Below, one piece after another: positions 16,216 through 23,754 of a DNA stretch of 64,000 nt. Under the pieces are notes generated by a model that had not been told where the DNA came from, did no database searches, and saw nothing but the letters and a program-made list of their open reading frames with translations. How positions within the stretch are numbered: the stretch's first letter is position 1; every line of letters starts with the position of its first letter. This stretch comes from Rariglobus sp041662485 (GTDB taxonomy: Bacteria; Verrucomicrobiota; Verrucomicrobiia; Opitutales; Opitutaceae): positions 62,001 through 126,000 of the forward strand of contig JBAZSJ010000003.1 of assembly GCA_041662485.1 (NCBI GenBank), given 5' to 3'. Both the position numbers and the translations under genes were made by a program.

Positions 16216-18519
16216 TCAGGCGTGGCGTCGGCGACGAAGGGCCGCGAAACCAAGGATGCCGAGGCCGACGAGCGCGACGGAGGCCGAAGGCTCAGGGATG
16301 GCGGCGAACGTGATCGTATAGTAGCTGCCCGCATCGAGCCAGGTATAGTCGGCGGGGGTCAGCGTTGTGCCGTTCAGCTTGACGGTGCCAAAGGCGAAAC
16401 TGTCGGTGCTAACGTTATACAGCGCCGTGTAGGCCACGCCATAGGCAAAACCATCGCCACTGGTGACATCCAAGATGGCGTTGCCACTGCCCGAGAGCCA
16501 GTCGCCGGCAGTGCCGGCGAAGCTGATCTTATCGCTGCTGGCGACGGCGCCAAAGTCGAGCTTGACGGTCGCCCCGCTGACAAAGGACAGCTTGCCGGTG
16601 GTGAACGAGAAGCTGAGGTTCTCGTTCGCGCCGGTGTCGCCGGGTGCGATGGTTCCGTTCGCTCCGATGGTGATCGTGCGGGTGGTGGCGATGATATTGG
16701 CCACGCCATCGACTCCACCACCACCGGCGATTTTTTGGGCGACAGACCCGCCGCCATAGGTGGTATTGGCGCTCGTAACGCTAAATTGTGCGCCACTGGC
16801 AATATTGATTTCCTTGGTGCTAAGCAGACTGCCAGTAGCGCTCATCGTCACAATACCACCGTTGATATAGGTCGTTCCGGTATGAGTGCTCGCACTGTTG
16901 ACGGTGAAATTTGCGGAGGCTCCGCCGAAAATCGCGTTCACCGCCCCGCCATTGTCCGCAATCACGCTGTTAACCGTGAAGCTTGATCCAGAAGCGGCAT
17001 TTGATGAACGTTCATGGATGAAGTAGAGATCACCGCCGCTTGTGCCGTTTGCGGTAACGATGCCACGATTCCCATCATTGGTGCCGAGCGTGAAGGTGAC
17101 GTTATTAGTTACGGCTAAACCAATGGCATCAGCCTTGAGCGTGAAGCCACCGAGACCAAGTGTGCCTGCGGCACCCGAAGTAGAACCACCGATCGCAAGA
17201 GATCGGATGGCCGTATTGGCATCAAGTGTTCCAGTGAGATAGCTGCTGGCGGAGCTGGTGTCGAAATGGATATCGTTGGTGGAACCGTAGGACGTATCCC
17301 AGTTGGCCAAGGTGGTATCGCCGGCACTGCTGTTGACCACGCCTAGTTTACCCGAGCCGTCCGTGGCCATAAAACGGGCGGAAGCGGAGGTTCCGGTATC
17401 GAGGCCAGTGACAACGTTATAGCCTTTGCCTTGGTTGAGTCCGTAGGCGATAAAGGCCGTATTGGCGGCGATTCCGTGGCCGGTGATATTGACGCCTGTA
17501 GCGGTGCCAAGGCCCCCATCCGCTTCCGTGCTGTTATAGGCGATCAACACTCCCTTGCCATTGTCACCGCGACTGAAACCGCTCGTGAGGTTAATCGTGG
17601 ATGAAACGGTGCTGGCCTGAAAGCTGCGAGAATCGGTAAGAATGCGTCCGGAACCTTCCAAAATGACGCTATTCACCGTCACGCTGGCTGCGGTGCCGTT
17701 AGCCACGGCGCCGATACCAAGCTGGCCGCTCGCGAGACGGATGTCGGCCGAGGCGGATACCGGCACAACTGAGCCACCCTGCACGATATTAAGAACCGCG
17801 TTGTTCGACAGAACGTTGAAAGTCGTAATGTTGGCAAGCGAACCGACCGAAGCGGCACCACTGATGGCCCCCACATTCAAGTAGCCACTGTTGATCTTGG
17901 CCGTGCCGCTAATGGTGCTGGCCGATTGGATGGTCATCGCCCCACCAGCCGTGGAATAGGCTCCGGCCGCAGTGAGGCCGTTAAAGCTGAAGTTATGACC
18001 GGCAAGAATGGCCGCACCCTTCCCGGAAACCAAACCGGCTTGTCCGAAAATCAAACGATTATTGGCATTGGGCGTGGACACAGAGATGACTCCATCATCC
18101 GCGATGGTAATGGTGTGATTGGTCGAGCTTGTTCCGCCGACGAAGGAAAGCGCCTGACTGGACGAGCCCGTCGGGTAGGATAAATTGAAACCGGCCGCAC
18201 TGAAATCGCCGTTGAGGGTGATGGTAGCCCCGGCACCAGCCGCCCCCTGTGAGGACTTATAGCCAAACACACTGCCATCCGTCCATGTAGTATAACCGCT
18301 GGCGGAGTTGGTGACGGTGTTCCAATTCGAGGTGGTCGTATCCCATGTGCCGGTGAAGTTGGAATTGGTCGCACCGGTCGTGTCGATGGATGTGCCTGGC
18401 GTGACTGTTCCGCCGCCCCAATAGAGCGTGGCGGCATGGACTGAAGCGGAGGAAACCAGTGCAAATGCGCCGAGGAGGACGAGCGAGCGCACGGAGGGGG
18501 TTGATTGGATGGATTTCAT
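16216..18519 (-). CDS. PEP-CTERM protein with autotransporter-type beta-strand passenger, copy 1
   Basis: 767 residues from ATG 18519, chosen because MKSIQSTPSVRSLVLLGAFALVSSASVHA forms a clean signal peptide; in-frame extensions upstream only add non-signal sequence. The mature chain begins ATLYWGGG, the hallmark of autotransporter-associated beta-strand repeat proteins in this phylum. It is built of Gly/Ala/Thr/Asn-rich strands (FNLSYPTGSS; TLGLGGFTLKADAIG; SFSFTTGKLSF), predicting a long beta-helix. The end PEPSASVALVGLGILGFAALRRRRHA is a PEP-CTERM sorting signal: PEP, hydrophobic helix, Arg cluster. An exosortase-like enzyme, not in this window, would process it. Likely surface-anchored or exported, possibly holding glycan or the secreted enzymes. 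Copy 2 at 31600-33891. Confidence 0.8.
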   Translation of the reverse strand: MKSIQSTPSVRSLVLLGAFALVSSASVHAATLYWGGGTVTPGTSIDTTGATNSNFTGTWDTTTSNWNTVTNSASGYTTWTDGSVFGYKSSQGAAGAGATITLNGDFSAAGFNLSYPTGSSSQALSFVGGTSSTNHTITIADDGVISVSTPNANNRLIFGQAGLVSGKGAAILAGHNFSFNGLTAAGAYSTAGGAMTIQSASTISGTAKINSGYLNVGAISGAASVGSLANITTFNVLSNNAVLNIVQGGSVVPVSASADIRLASGQLGIGAVANGTAASVTVNSVILEGSGRILTDSRSFQASTVSSTINLTSGFSRGDNGKGVLIAYNSTEADGGLGTATGVNITGHGIAANTAFIAYGLNQGKGYNVVTGLDTGTSASARFMATDGSGKLGVVNSSAGDTTLANWDTSYGSTNDIHFDTSSASSYLTGTLDANTAIRSLAIGGSTSGAAGTLGLGGFTLKADAIGLAVTNNVTFTLGTNDGNRGIVTANGTSGGDLYFIHERSSNAASGSSFTVNSVIADNGGAVNAIFGGASANFTVNSASTHTGTTYINGGIVTMSATGSLLSTKEINIASGAQFSVTSANTTYGGGSVAQKIAGGGGVDGVANIIATTRTITIGANGTIAPGDTGANENLSFSFTTGKLSFVSGATVKLDFGAVASSDKISFAGTAGDWLSGSGNAILDVTSGDGFAYGVAYTALYNVSTDSFAFGTVKLNGTTLTPADYTWLDAGSYYTITFAAIPEPSASVALVGLGILGFAALRRRRHA

Positions 18520-18718
18520 GGGGATGGGATCGTGACGATGCATGGAGGCGTTCGATTTATCTTGGGGCATGATACGTATCGGACAGGGCGGGCTGAACAA
18601 AGCCGAGTATAGCGGGCGTTTTCAGCAAGCCAAGTTGATGCTGCCAGTTGAATATATTGGATGTTGGAGCGGGAATGTGAGCGCGTGGTGGGTCGCCACG
18701 CGCAGGTTATTTGCCGGT

Positions 18719-20383
18719 TTATGGAACACGCGGAGAGGCGCCTCGCGAATCGGAAACATTTACATTTTGCCCAAGGGATTTGGCCCAGCGCATAGTGGCC
18801 AAGAATTTGGGACTGGCAGATTCGTTTTCATTCGGAAACTGCATCAATCCCCAGCTTCCGTATTTGGACCATCTGCTGACGCTTTCAAAAACGCACATCA
18901 GCTCGCCGCCGGCCTTCTGCCAAGCGTCGAAGTATTGGGTGTAGATTTGGCCCATGCGAGGGTGCGCATTCGCCTGTATGAACAACTGGGTCATCTGTTC
19001 ATTGTTCATGCCGTTCCTAATACCCACCAGATGCTGGCCCGCCTCGTAGGCGATCAACCGCACATGGTGTTTGCGGGCGACGTCGGCCGCGTTGTGCATC
19101 CACTGGACGCACTCCGGGAGCTTGACCTTCTCGGTGTAGTCCAACACCTGATCCACGGTCCATGTCGCGACTTTGTCGGCGGTCACCTCGTCGGGATTTT
19201 TGGAGGTGTCGGGGACAAGCACGCTGATGTAGGGCCCCACCGCCAAGGCATCCACGTCGCCCGGCTGAACCTTGGACATGAGCAGCCCATCCAGCCAAAA
19301 ACTCGAGGAGGCCGCCTGCCATGCCAATACGCGAACCAGACGGTCCTTCCGGCCAAAAACATTCTCCCAAATCTTGAATATTTCCAGCGAACGCTGCCTA
19401 TAATACAGGCACCCGCCTTCCCAAGGCATGCTCGGATTGCCAAGACCCAGTTCCTTGGCTTTCTGTTTGACGTGGCGCGATGACTTGAACCCGCTGTTCC
19501 ATGCCTCGTTGGTATATTCCACATAGACCTTCAACGAGGGATCCAGCCGTTCCTTGACCATTGCGGCGAAGTTGCGCACGTAGTCGTCGTCGGCCGCGTA
19601 GGGGAGACTGAACCACGCGTCGGCCTTCTGCCGGTTGCACAAGTCTATCATCACTTCCAGCGGCGCTCCCTTGACGGCAAACGAAGCATCATTGACCCGC
19701 GTCCGCTCGTCCCATCGAACGGTATCCAAATCATTGGACATCATCCATGGCATGAATCGGATGCACGCCACGCCTTTCCATCGCCGAAGAAAGACCGGAT
19801 CGAACGGCTCGGTTTGATACGTGGCTTCAAACCCAGGCTTGATGACGCGAATATTACGGATGTAATTTTGCGGATCGGTTGTAAGCAGCCGCAAATGAAT
19901 GCCGCCCTTTGAGGCATCCACATCGATGATGATCCGCCCCGGTTTGCTCGCATCGACCACCTTGGCGGCGTGCGTCACGTCAAAGGTGCCCTTGCCCTCG
20001 TAAAGAATCGTGTATCGGCCCGACGGGTAGTGGTCGCCCGGAATATTGCACAAAATCGTTTCGGCCCAACAATCCTGCTCCAGCTTTTTCACCCAACCGT
20101 GCTCGTCCAATTCCAACGCCGGGCCTTTTCCCCAGCTCGTCCCTTTTTGCTGGCTGGCCCAAAGCCGGGACAATCGGAAAATATCAACAAAAGGCTGTTC
20201 CGTTCCCCAATCGACCAGAGGGGCAAGATTAATCCCCATGCGTGCCTGTGGTGCATTCGCCTTGTCGGCAACATTGGCTGCGGACCCGGAGGTGGCGCAA
20301 AGACACATCATCGCGCACGCCGTGAAAAACGACATCATCCGACGAGAGAAAGGATAGTGAAACTGGATTTTGTAACCATTCAT
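18719..20383 (-). CDS. Secreted clan GH-A-like glycosidase (uncharacterised family)
   Basis: 554 residues from ATG 20383; an upstream extension to 20653 is low-complexity and rejected. The N-terminus (MMSFFTACAMMCLCATSGSAA) is a signal peptide. Mature residues start near ARMGINLAPLVDWG. A TIM-barrel enzyme of clan-A type is suggested by CIRFMPWM, by YVEYTNEAWNSGF (NE at about 292-293, the usual acid/base position) and by RLIAYEAGQHL, where Glu would be the nucleophile. Related proteins in this phylum are often annotated only as cellulose-binding or hypothetical. The paralog at 44440-46911 shares both motifs (GNETWN, VYEAG). Divergently transcribed from a LacI-type gene 126 bp away, its probable regulator. 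Substrate unknown. Confidence 0.6.
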   Translation of the reverse strand: MNGYKIQFHYPFSRRMMSFFTACAMMCLCATSGSAANVADKANAPQARMGINLAPLVDWGTEQPFVDIFRLSRLWASQQKGTSWGKGPALELDEHGWVKKLEQDCWAETILCNIPGDHYPSGRYTILYEGKGTFDVTHAAKVVDASKPGRIIIDVDASKGGIHLRLLTTDPQNYIRNIRVIKPGFEATYQTEPFDPVFLRRWKGVACIRFMPWMMSNDLDTVRWDERTRVNDASFAVKGAPLEVMIDLCNRQKADAWFSLPYAADDDYVRNFAAMVKERLDPSLKVYVEYTNEAWNSGFKSSRHVKQKAKELGLGNPSMPWEGGCLYYRQRSLEIFKIWENVFGRKDRLVRVLAWQAASSSFWLDGLLMSKVQPGDVDALAVGPYISVLVPDTSKNPDEVTADKVATWTVDQVLDYTEKVKLPECVQWMHNAADVARKHHVRLIAYEAGQHLVGIRNGMNNEQMTQLFIQANAHPRMGQIYTQYFDAWQKAGGELMCVFESVSRWSKYGSWGLMQFPNENESASPKFLATMRWAKSLGQNVNVSDSRGASPRVP

Positions 20384-20434
20384 GAAAAATGAGATAGGGG
20401 ATAATAATGATGCGGCCAAGGGGTGAGGTTCGGT

Positions 20435-20446
20435 GTGTTTTAACAC
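20435..20446. promoter_or_regulatory. Candidate LacI-type operator in the divergent promoter region
   Basis: GTGTTTTAACAC has perfect 5-bp inverted arms (GTGTT/AACAC). It lies between the leftward glycosidase start (20383) and the rightward LacI-type regulator start (20510), a typical location for an autoregulatory site. Confidence 0.4.
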
Positions 20447-20509
20447 CATGGGCGCATCGAAAACAAAATCTTGCCGAACCGCAAAATTTTCAACGGTGTA
20501 GCGTTCTCC

Positions 20510-22225
20510 ATGGCCAATCCCGCCCCCCATTCCCCGACCCTGAGAGAAGTCGCCACCTTGGCGGGCGTAGGGACCACGACCGCATCCTTGGCGCTCCGTT
20601 ATTCTCCAAAAATTCCCGAACCGACTCGAACCCGTGTGCTGGCGGCCGCCCAAACCCTCAATTATCGGCCTCCGGTGATCTACCGCGAAGCCATGGCCCA
20701 GATCAGGCGTCGATCAAATCCGACGGATCGCGATACCCTCCTCTGGCTGTCCGGAACCGCAAAACACCAACAAACGCCGCCCATGCAGCGGCTCTGGTCG
20801 GCGGCGGAGCAACTCGCCAACGAGCAGGGCTATCGCATAGAACCCTATCATTTGAACGACGGCAAAGGGCTGCCGAACCTGCATCGCCAATGGATAGCCA
20901 GGGGCATACGCGGAGGCATCATGCTTCCCCTCCATGTTTCGCTCCACTCCGTCAGTGCGGAGCACCTCGCCGGCCTGCGCATGGTCACCCTCGACGAAGC
21001 GATGGAACCCGACATGGGCATAGCCCGCGTGATCCCCGACATGGAGACGGAAATAATCAACGCGATGAGGGCGGTGGAATTGCACGGCTACCGTCGCCCG
21101 GCGTTGGCCTACAATCCGTGGCTGGACATGCGCCACACCATGCTGCGCACTTTCGAAGGCCTGCGACACTCCATGGGGATCCAAGAGATCCCTCCCTGCC
21201 TGAAATATCACTCCAAGGCCACGGACAGTGACGCGATTCAATCTTGGTGGCGCAAATATCGCCCTGATTGCCTTCTCTGCGACAACCATGATGCGCTGGA
21301 AGCACTCGGCCTGCGCGCCCCCGACGACATTGGTTTTATCCGCCTGCGAAAGCAGGCCAACGAATCCATGCTTTCCGGTTCGTTTCTTCCCATGGAAGTT
21401 TTGGGCAAGGCGGCGGTGTTGCACCTGATCTCCCTCCTGCAGCATGGAGTGGCTTGGGACATGTCCGCCGTGGGCACTCTGCTGCTCCCGCCGCGCTGGG
21501 AGCCGGGAAGCACATTGACCGCACAACATCATACCCCGACCAATCAGCCAATCCACCACCACCCCGTCTTCTCTCTGGCGAACACGGAGCAGGCGCGCCT
21601 GCTCCCCATACCTCTGGACGAACGGTGCAATCAGCCTTTTCGGGGCAAATATCAATGGTTCGGCACCCACGGTTTGCATGGACTGCAGCCCGGCGCCCTT
21701 CTCGCGGCCGGCATCCCCTTCGACGTGGCCAAAGGCGCGTTCAACTTCATACTGCTGCGCTCCTCCCTGCTTGTCCGTGGAGCTGCCGGCCCCCTGCCGG
21801 GACGAGTGCTTGTCCCGCTGCCCTCAACCGGTCGGATCAAGTCGCTTTTCATCCTTCATACTTGCGCGCACGCGGCGCCCGGCGTCTTTGCAAAATACCG
21901 CCTGCACTACTCCGACGGAAGCGTGGTCGAACAACCGGTGGCCTGCCCGTCCGATGCCGATACCAAAATGCTGCCCGTCCCTCCGCCCGCCGACGCCTTG
22001 GTGCACGACTGGTGGCCCAACACCGCGCTCCTGCACACCTCCGAAGTGCTGCCCGTGTCCGTGAGCCTTCTAGGAAACCAGGAACTTTACGGGTGCCATC
22101 TCTATGTCTGGCGCTGGCGCAACCCCCACCCGGAACGAACGATCGTCTCGTTGGAAGTCCAAGCCGATCCGAGTGCGAAAACCATGCTGGGCCTTCTTGG
22201 GCTAACCGTGCTCCCATCCGCCTAG
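20510..22225 (+). CDS. LacI-type regulator with an extra C-terminal domain
   Basis: 571 residues from ATG 20510 (a TTG at 20471 is possible). Residues about 8-60 are a LacI HTH (TLREVATLAGVGTTTASLALRYSP with hinge RTRVLAAAQTLNYRP). Residues about 75-330 form a periplasmic-binding-like sensor (GIRGGIMLPLHV; YRPDCLLCDNHDALEALGLRAPDDIGFI). Unusually, about 210 more residues follow (from about 360): beta-rich, with LHGLQPGALLAAGIPFDV, LPGRVLVPLPSTGRIKSLFILHTCAH, YRLHYSDGS, VHDWWPNTALLH and YVWRWRNPHPERTIVSLE, ending LGLLGLTVL. The same domain ends the GntR/LacI hybrid at 57545. LacI proteins normally stop near 340 residues. The stop codon lies in the terminal repeat of an inserted element. Likely controls the divergent glycosidase and itself. 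Confidence 0.8.
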   Translation: MANPAPHSPTLREVATLAGVGTTTASLALRYSPKIPEPTRTRVLAAAQTLNYRPPVIYREAMAQIRRRSNPTDRDTLLWLSGTAKHQQTPPMQRLWSAAEQLANEQGYRIEPYHLNDGKGLPNLHRQWIARGIRGGIMLPLHVSLHSVSAEHLAGLRMVTLDEAMEPDMGIARVIPDMETEIINAMRAVELHGYRRPALAYNPWLDMRHTMLRTFEGLRHSMGIQEIPPCLKYHSKATDSDAIQSWWRKYRPDCLLCDNHDALEALGLRAPDDIGFIRLRKQANESMLSGSFLPMEVLGKAAVLHLISLLQHGVAWDMSAVGTLLLPPRWEPGSTLTAQHHTPTNQPIHHHPVFSLANTEQARLLPIPLDERCNQPFRGKYQWFGTHGLHGLQPGALLAAGIPFDVAKGAFNFILLRSSLLVRGAAGPLPGRVLVPLPSTGRIKSLFILHTCAHAAPGVFAKYRLHYSDGSVVEQPVACPSDADTKMLPVPPPADALVHDWWPNTALLHTSEVLPVSVSLLGNQELYGCHLYVWRWRNPHPERTIVSLEVQADPSAKTMLGLLGLTVLPSA

Positions 22226-22387
22226 TGCTTGATTGCGGATATAAGCGATAGAATGGCGGAGTGATTTGTGCTGGGGCCAAGGCGACGGAAAGGGAGGTGT
22301 GCCAGCGGCACATGCCCTTTCCGGCAACGCCGGCCCCGGCTCAAAGCGCCCGTCAGAATAACGCTTATCTCTGCAATCAAGCACTAG
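22222..22387. mobile_element. MITE-like element with 26-bp terminal inverted repeats
   Basis: CTAGTGCTTGATTGCGGATA at 22222 onward matches, inverted, the right end finishing TGCAATCAAGCACTAG at 22387; about 23 of 26 end positions agree. Total length is about 166 bp with no coding capacity. An internal hairpin TGTGCC-AGC-GGCACA is present. CTAG at both ends may be a 4-bp target duplication. It abuts the 3' end of the LacI-type gene and supplies its TAG stop. Confidence 0.6.
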
Positions 22388-22580
22388 AATCCAAGGACTC
22401 TCCGCCTTGGTAAAATCCGGCGCGCGGCAACCCCGTGATCGCAACGGCCATCCCCCCGGCCTGCGGAAAGATTGTTTGTTCGGGATGACGCCATCTCCAC
22501 ACGGATTGCGACGAAGAAAGTTCATCGACATAAACACGATTGCCGACGCCAGCGCCTTGGACCATGTCTGCACGTCACGC

Positions 22581-23600
22581 ATGCAGACCCGAGTCACTCT
22601 CCAAGACATCGCCACCGCCTGTGGTCTCGGCAAATCCACCGTGGCCCGCGTCCTCTCCGGCAACCCCCATGTAAGTCCCGCCGCGCTTGAACTCGTCAAA
22701 GCCAAGTCGCGCGAACTTGGCTATCGCCCCGACCCGGCCTTGCGCATCCTGTCCCAACATCGCTGGAACCGCCACTCCGCCACCAAGCTGACACTCGCCC
22801 TCGTCACCCTGAAACGGGAACGCCAAGACTCCGCCTACGCCTATCGCTCCAGCTTGGTCTCCGCCGCCGACCGTCTCGGTTACAAGTTGGAGGAATTTCC
22901 CCTGTTTAATTACGCATCGCCGGCCAAACTAGGAACCGTCCTTTTTAATCGCGGCATTCGCGGCCTCATCATCCCGCCCATCGTCCAGCAAGTGGAGTGG
23001 AACATCGACTGGTCTCGCTTCTCCGTCGTCGGCTGCGGCATCGGAGAATTCCGTCTTCCCATCCACGGCATCGACATCAACCACTTCTCCGCCGTCCGCC
23101 TTTGTTGGCAACAATGCCTCGCGCGCGGTTACCGCCGGATCGGGGCCGCCCTTTACCGCCAACCCGGCCCAGACCAAAACGACTCGTTGCGTCACGCCGC
23201 CATCCTCTACGAGCAGTCGCGATTGCCCGCGCGCGCCCCGCGCCTGCCCATCTTCGACGGCGCCTTCAATGACACCGCCAAATTCAACCGTTGGTTTCGT
23301 CGCAACCGCCCCGACGTCGTCATCGCCCTGAACGCCGCTGCGTATTGGAAAATCAAAGACCTTGGGAAATCCATCCCCCGTGACGTCGGCTACTGCATCG
23401 TCAGCCACTCCGGCAACGTAATCGAAAAACTTGCCGGCGCCACCACCCAGCACACCCGCATCGCCGAACTCGCGGTCAACTGGCTCGATCAGCTCATCCG
23501 CACCAATGAAAGCGGCCTCCCCGCCGTCCCGGAAGAAATCCTCATCGAACCCCAGTGGATCGAAAATCCCAGCCTGAGACCCGCGCCCGGTCCGGCGTGA
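22581..23600 (+). CDS. LacI-family transcriptional regulator
   Basis: 339 residues, the normal family length, from ATG 22581; earlier in-frame codons to 22407 add no LacI-like sequence. HTH at residues 1-55 (TRVTLQDIATACGLGKSTVARVLSGNPHVSPAALELVKAKSRELGYRPD). The sensor domain follows (KLTLALVTLKRE; FNRGIRGLIIPPI; GIDINHFSAVRLCWQQCLARGYRRIGAALYR; RRNRPDVVIALNAAAYWKIKDLG; AELAVNWLDQLI). It directly precedes the rhamnosidase, alpha-galactosidase and symporter genes in the same direction, with 154 bp to the first, so it is likely their local regulator. Ligand probably a sugar released by those enzymes. Confidence 0.88.
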   Translation: MQTRVTLQDIATACGLGKSTVARVLSGNPHVSPAALELVKAKSRELGYRPDPALRILSQHRWNRHSATKLTLALVTLKRERQDSAYAYRSSLVSAADRLGYKLEEFPLFNYASPAKLGTVLFNRGIRGLIIPPIVQQVEWNIDWSRFSVVGCGIGEFRLPIHGIDINHFSAVRLCWQQCLARGYRRIGAALYRQPGPDQNDSLRHAAILYEQSRLPARAPRLPIFDGAFNDTAKFNRWFRRNRPDVVIALNAAAYWKIKDLGKSIPRDVGYCIVSHSGNVIEKLAGATTQHTRIAELAVNWLDQLIRTNESGLPAVPEEILIEPQWIENPSLRPAPGPA

Positions 23601-23754
23601 AGCCCGTCCGAGAAACTGCGGCCTCCTAACTTATGGCCCGCCCCGCCGTCGTCCGTCCGCGACCCGTCCCATGGGACAGCACCCACGGCGCATCCATCGA
23701 CCTGACAATCGATCCTTCCTTTATTGACGGCAAGACGTCCCGGACGCCTTCGCC

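Noticed and set aside
20384..20653. 90-codon N-terminal extension of the clan-A glycosidase
   Set aside because: Runs through the divergent promoter region into the LacI-type gene and puts the signal peptide internally.
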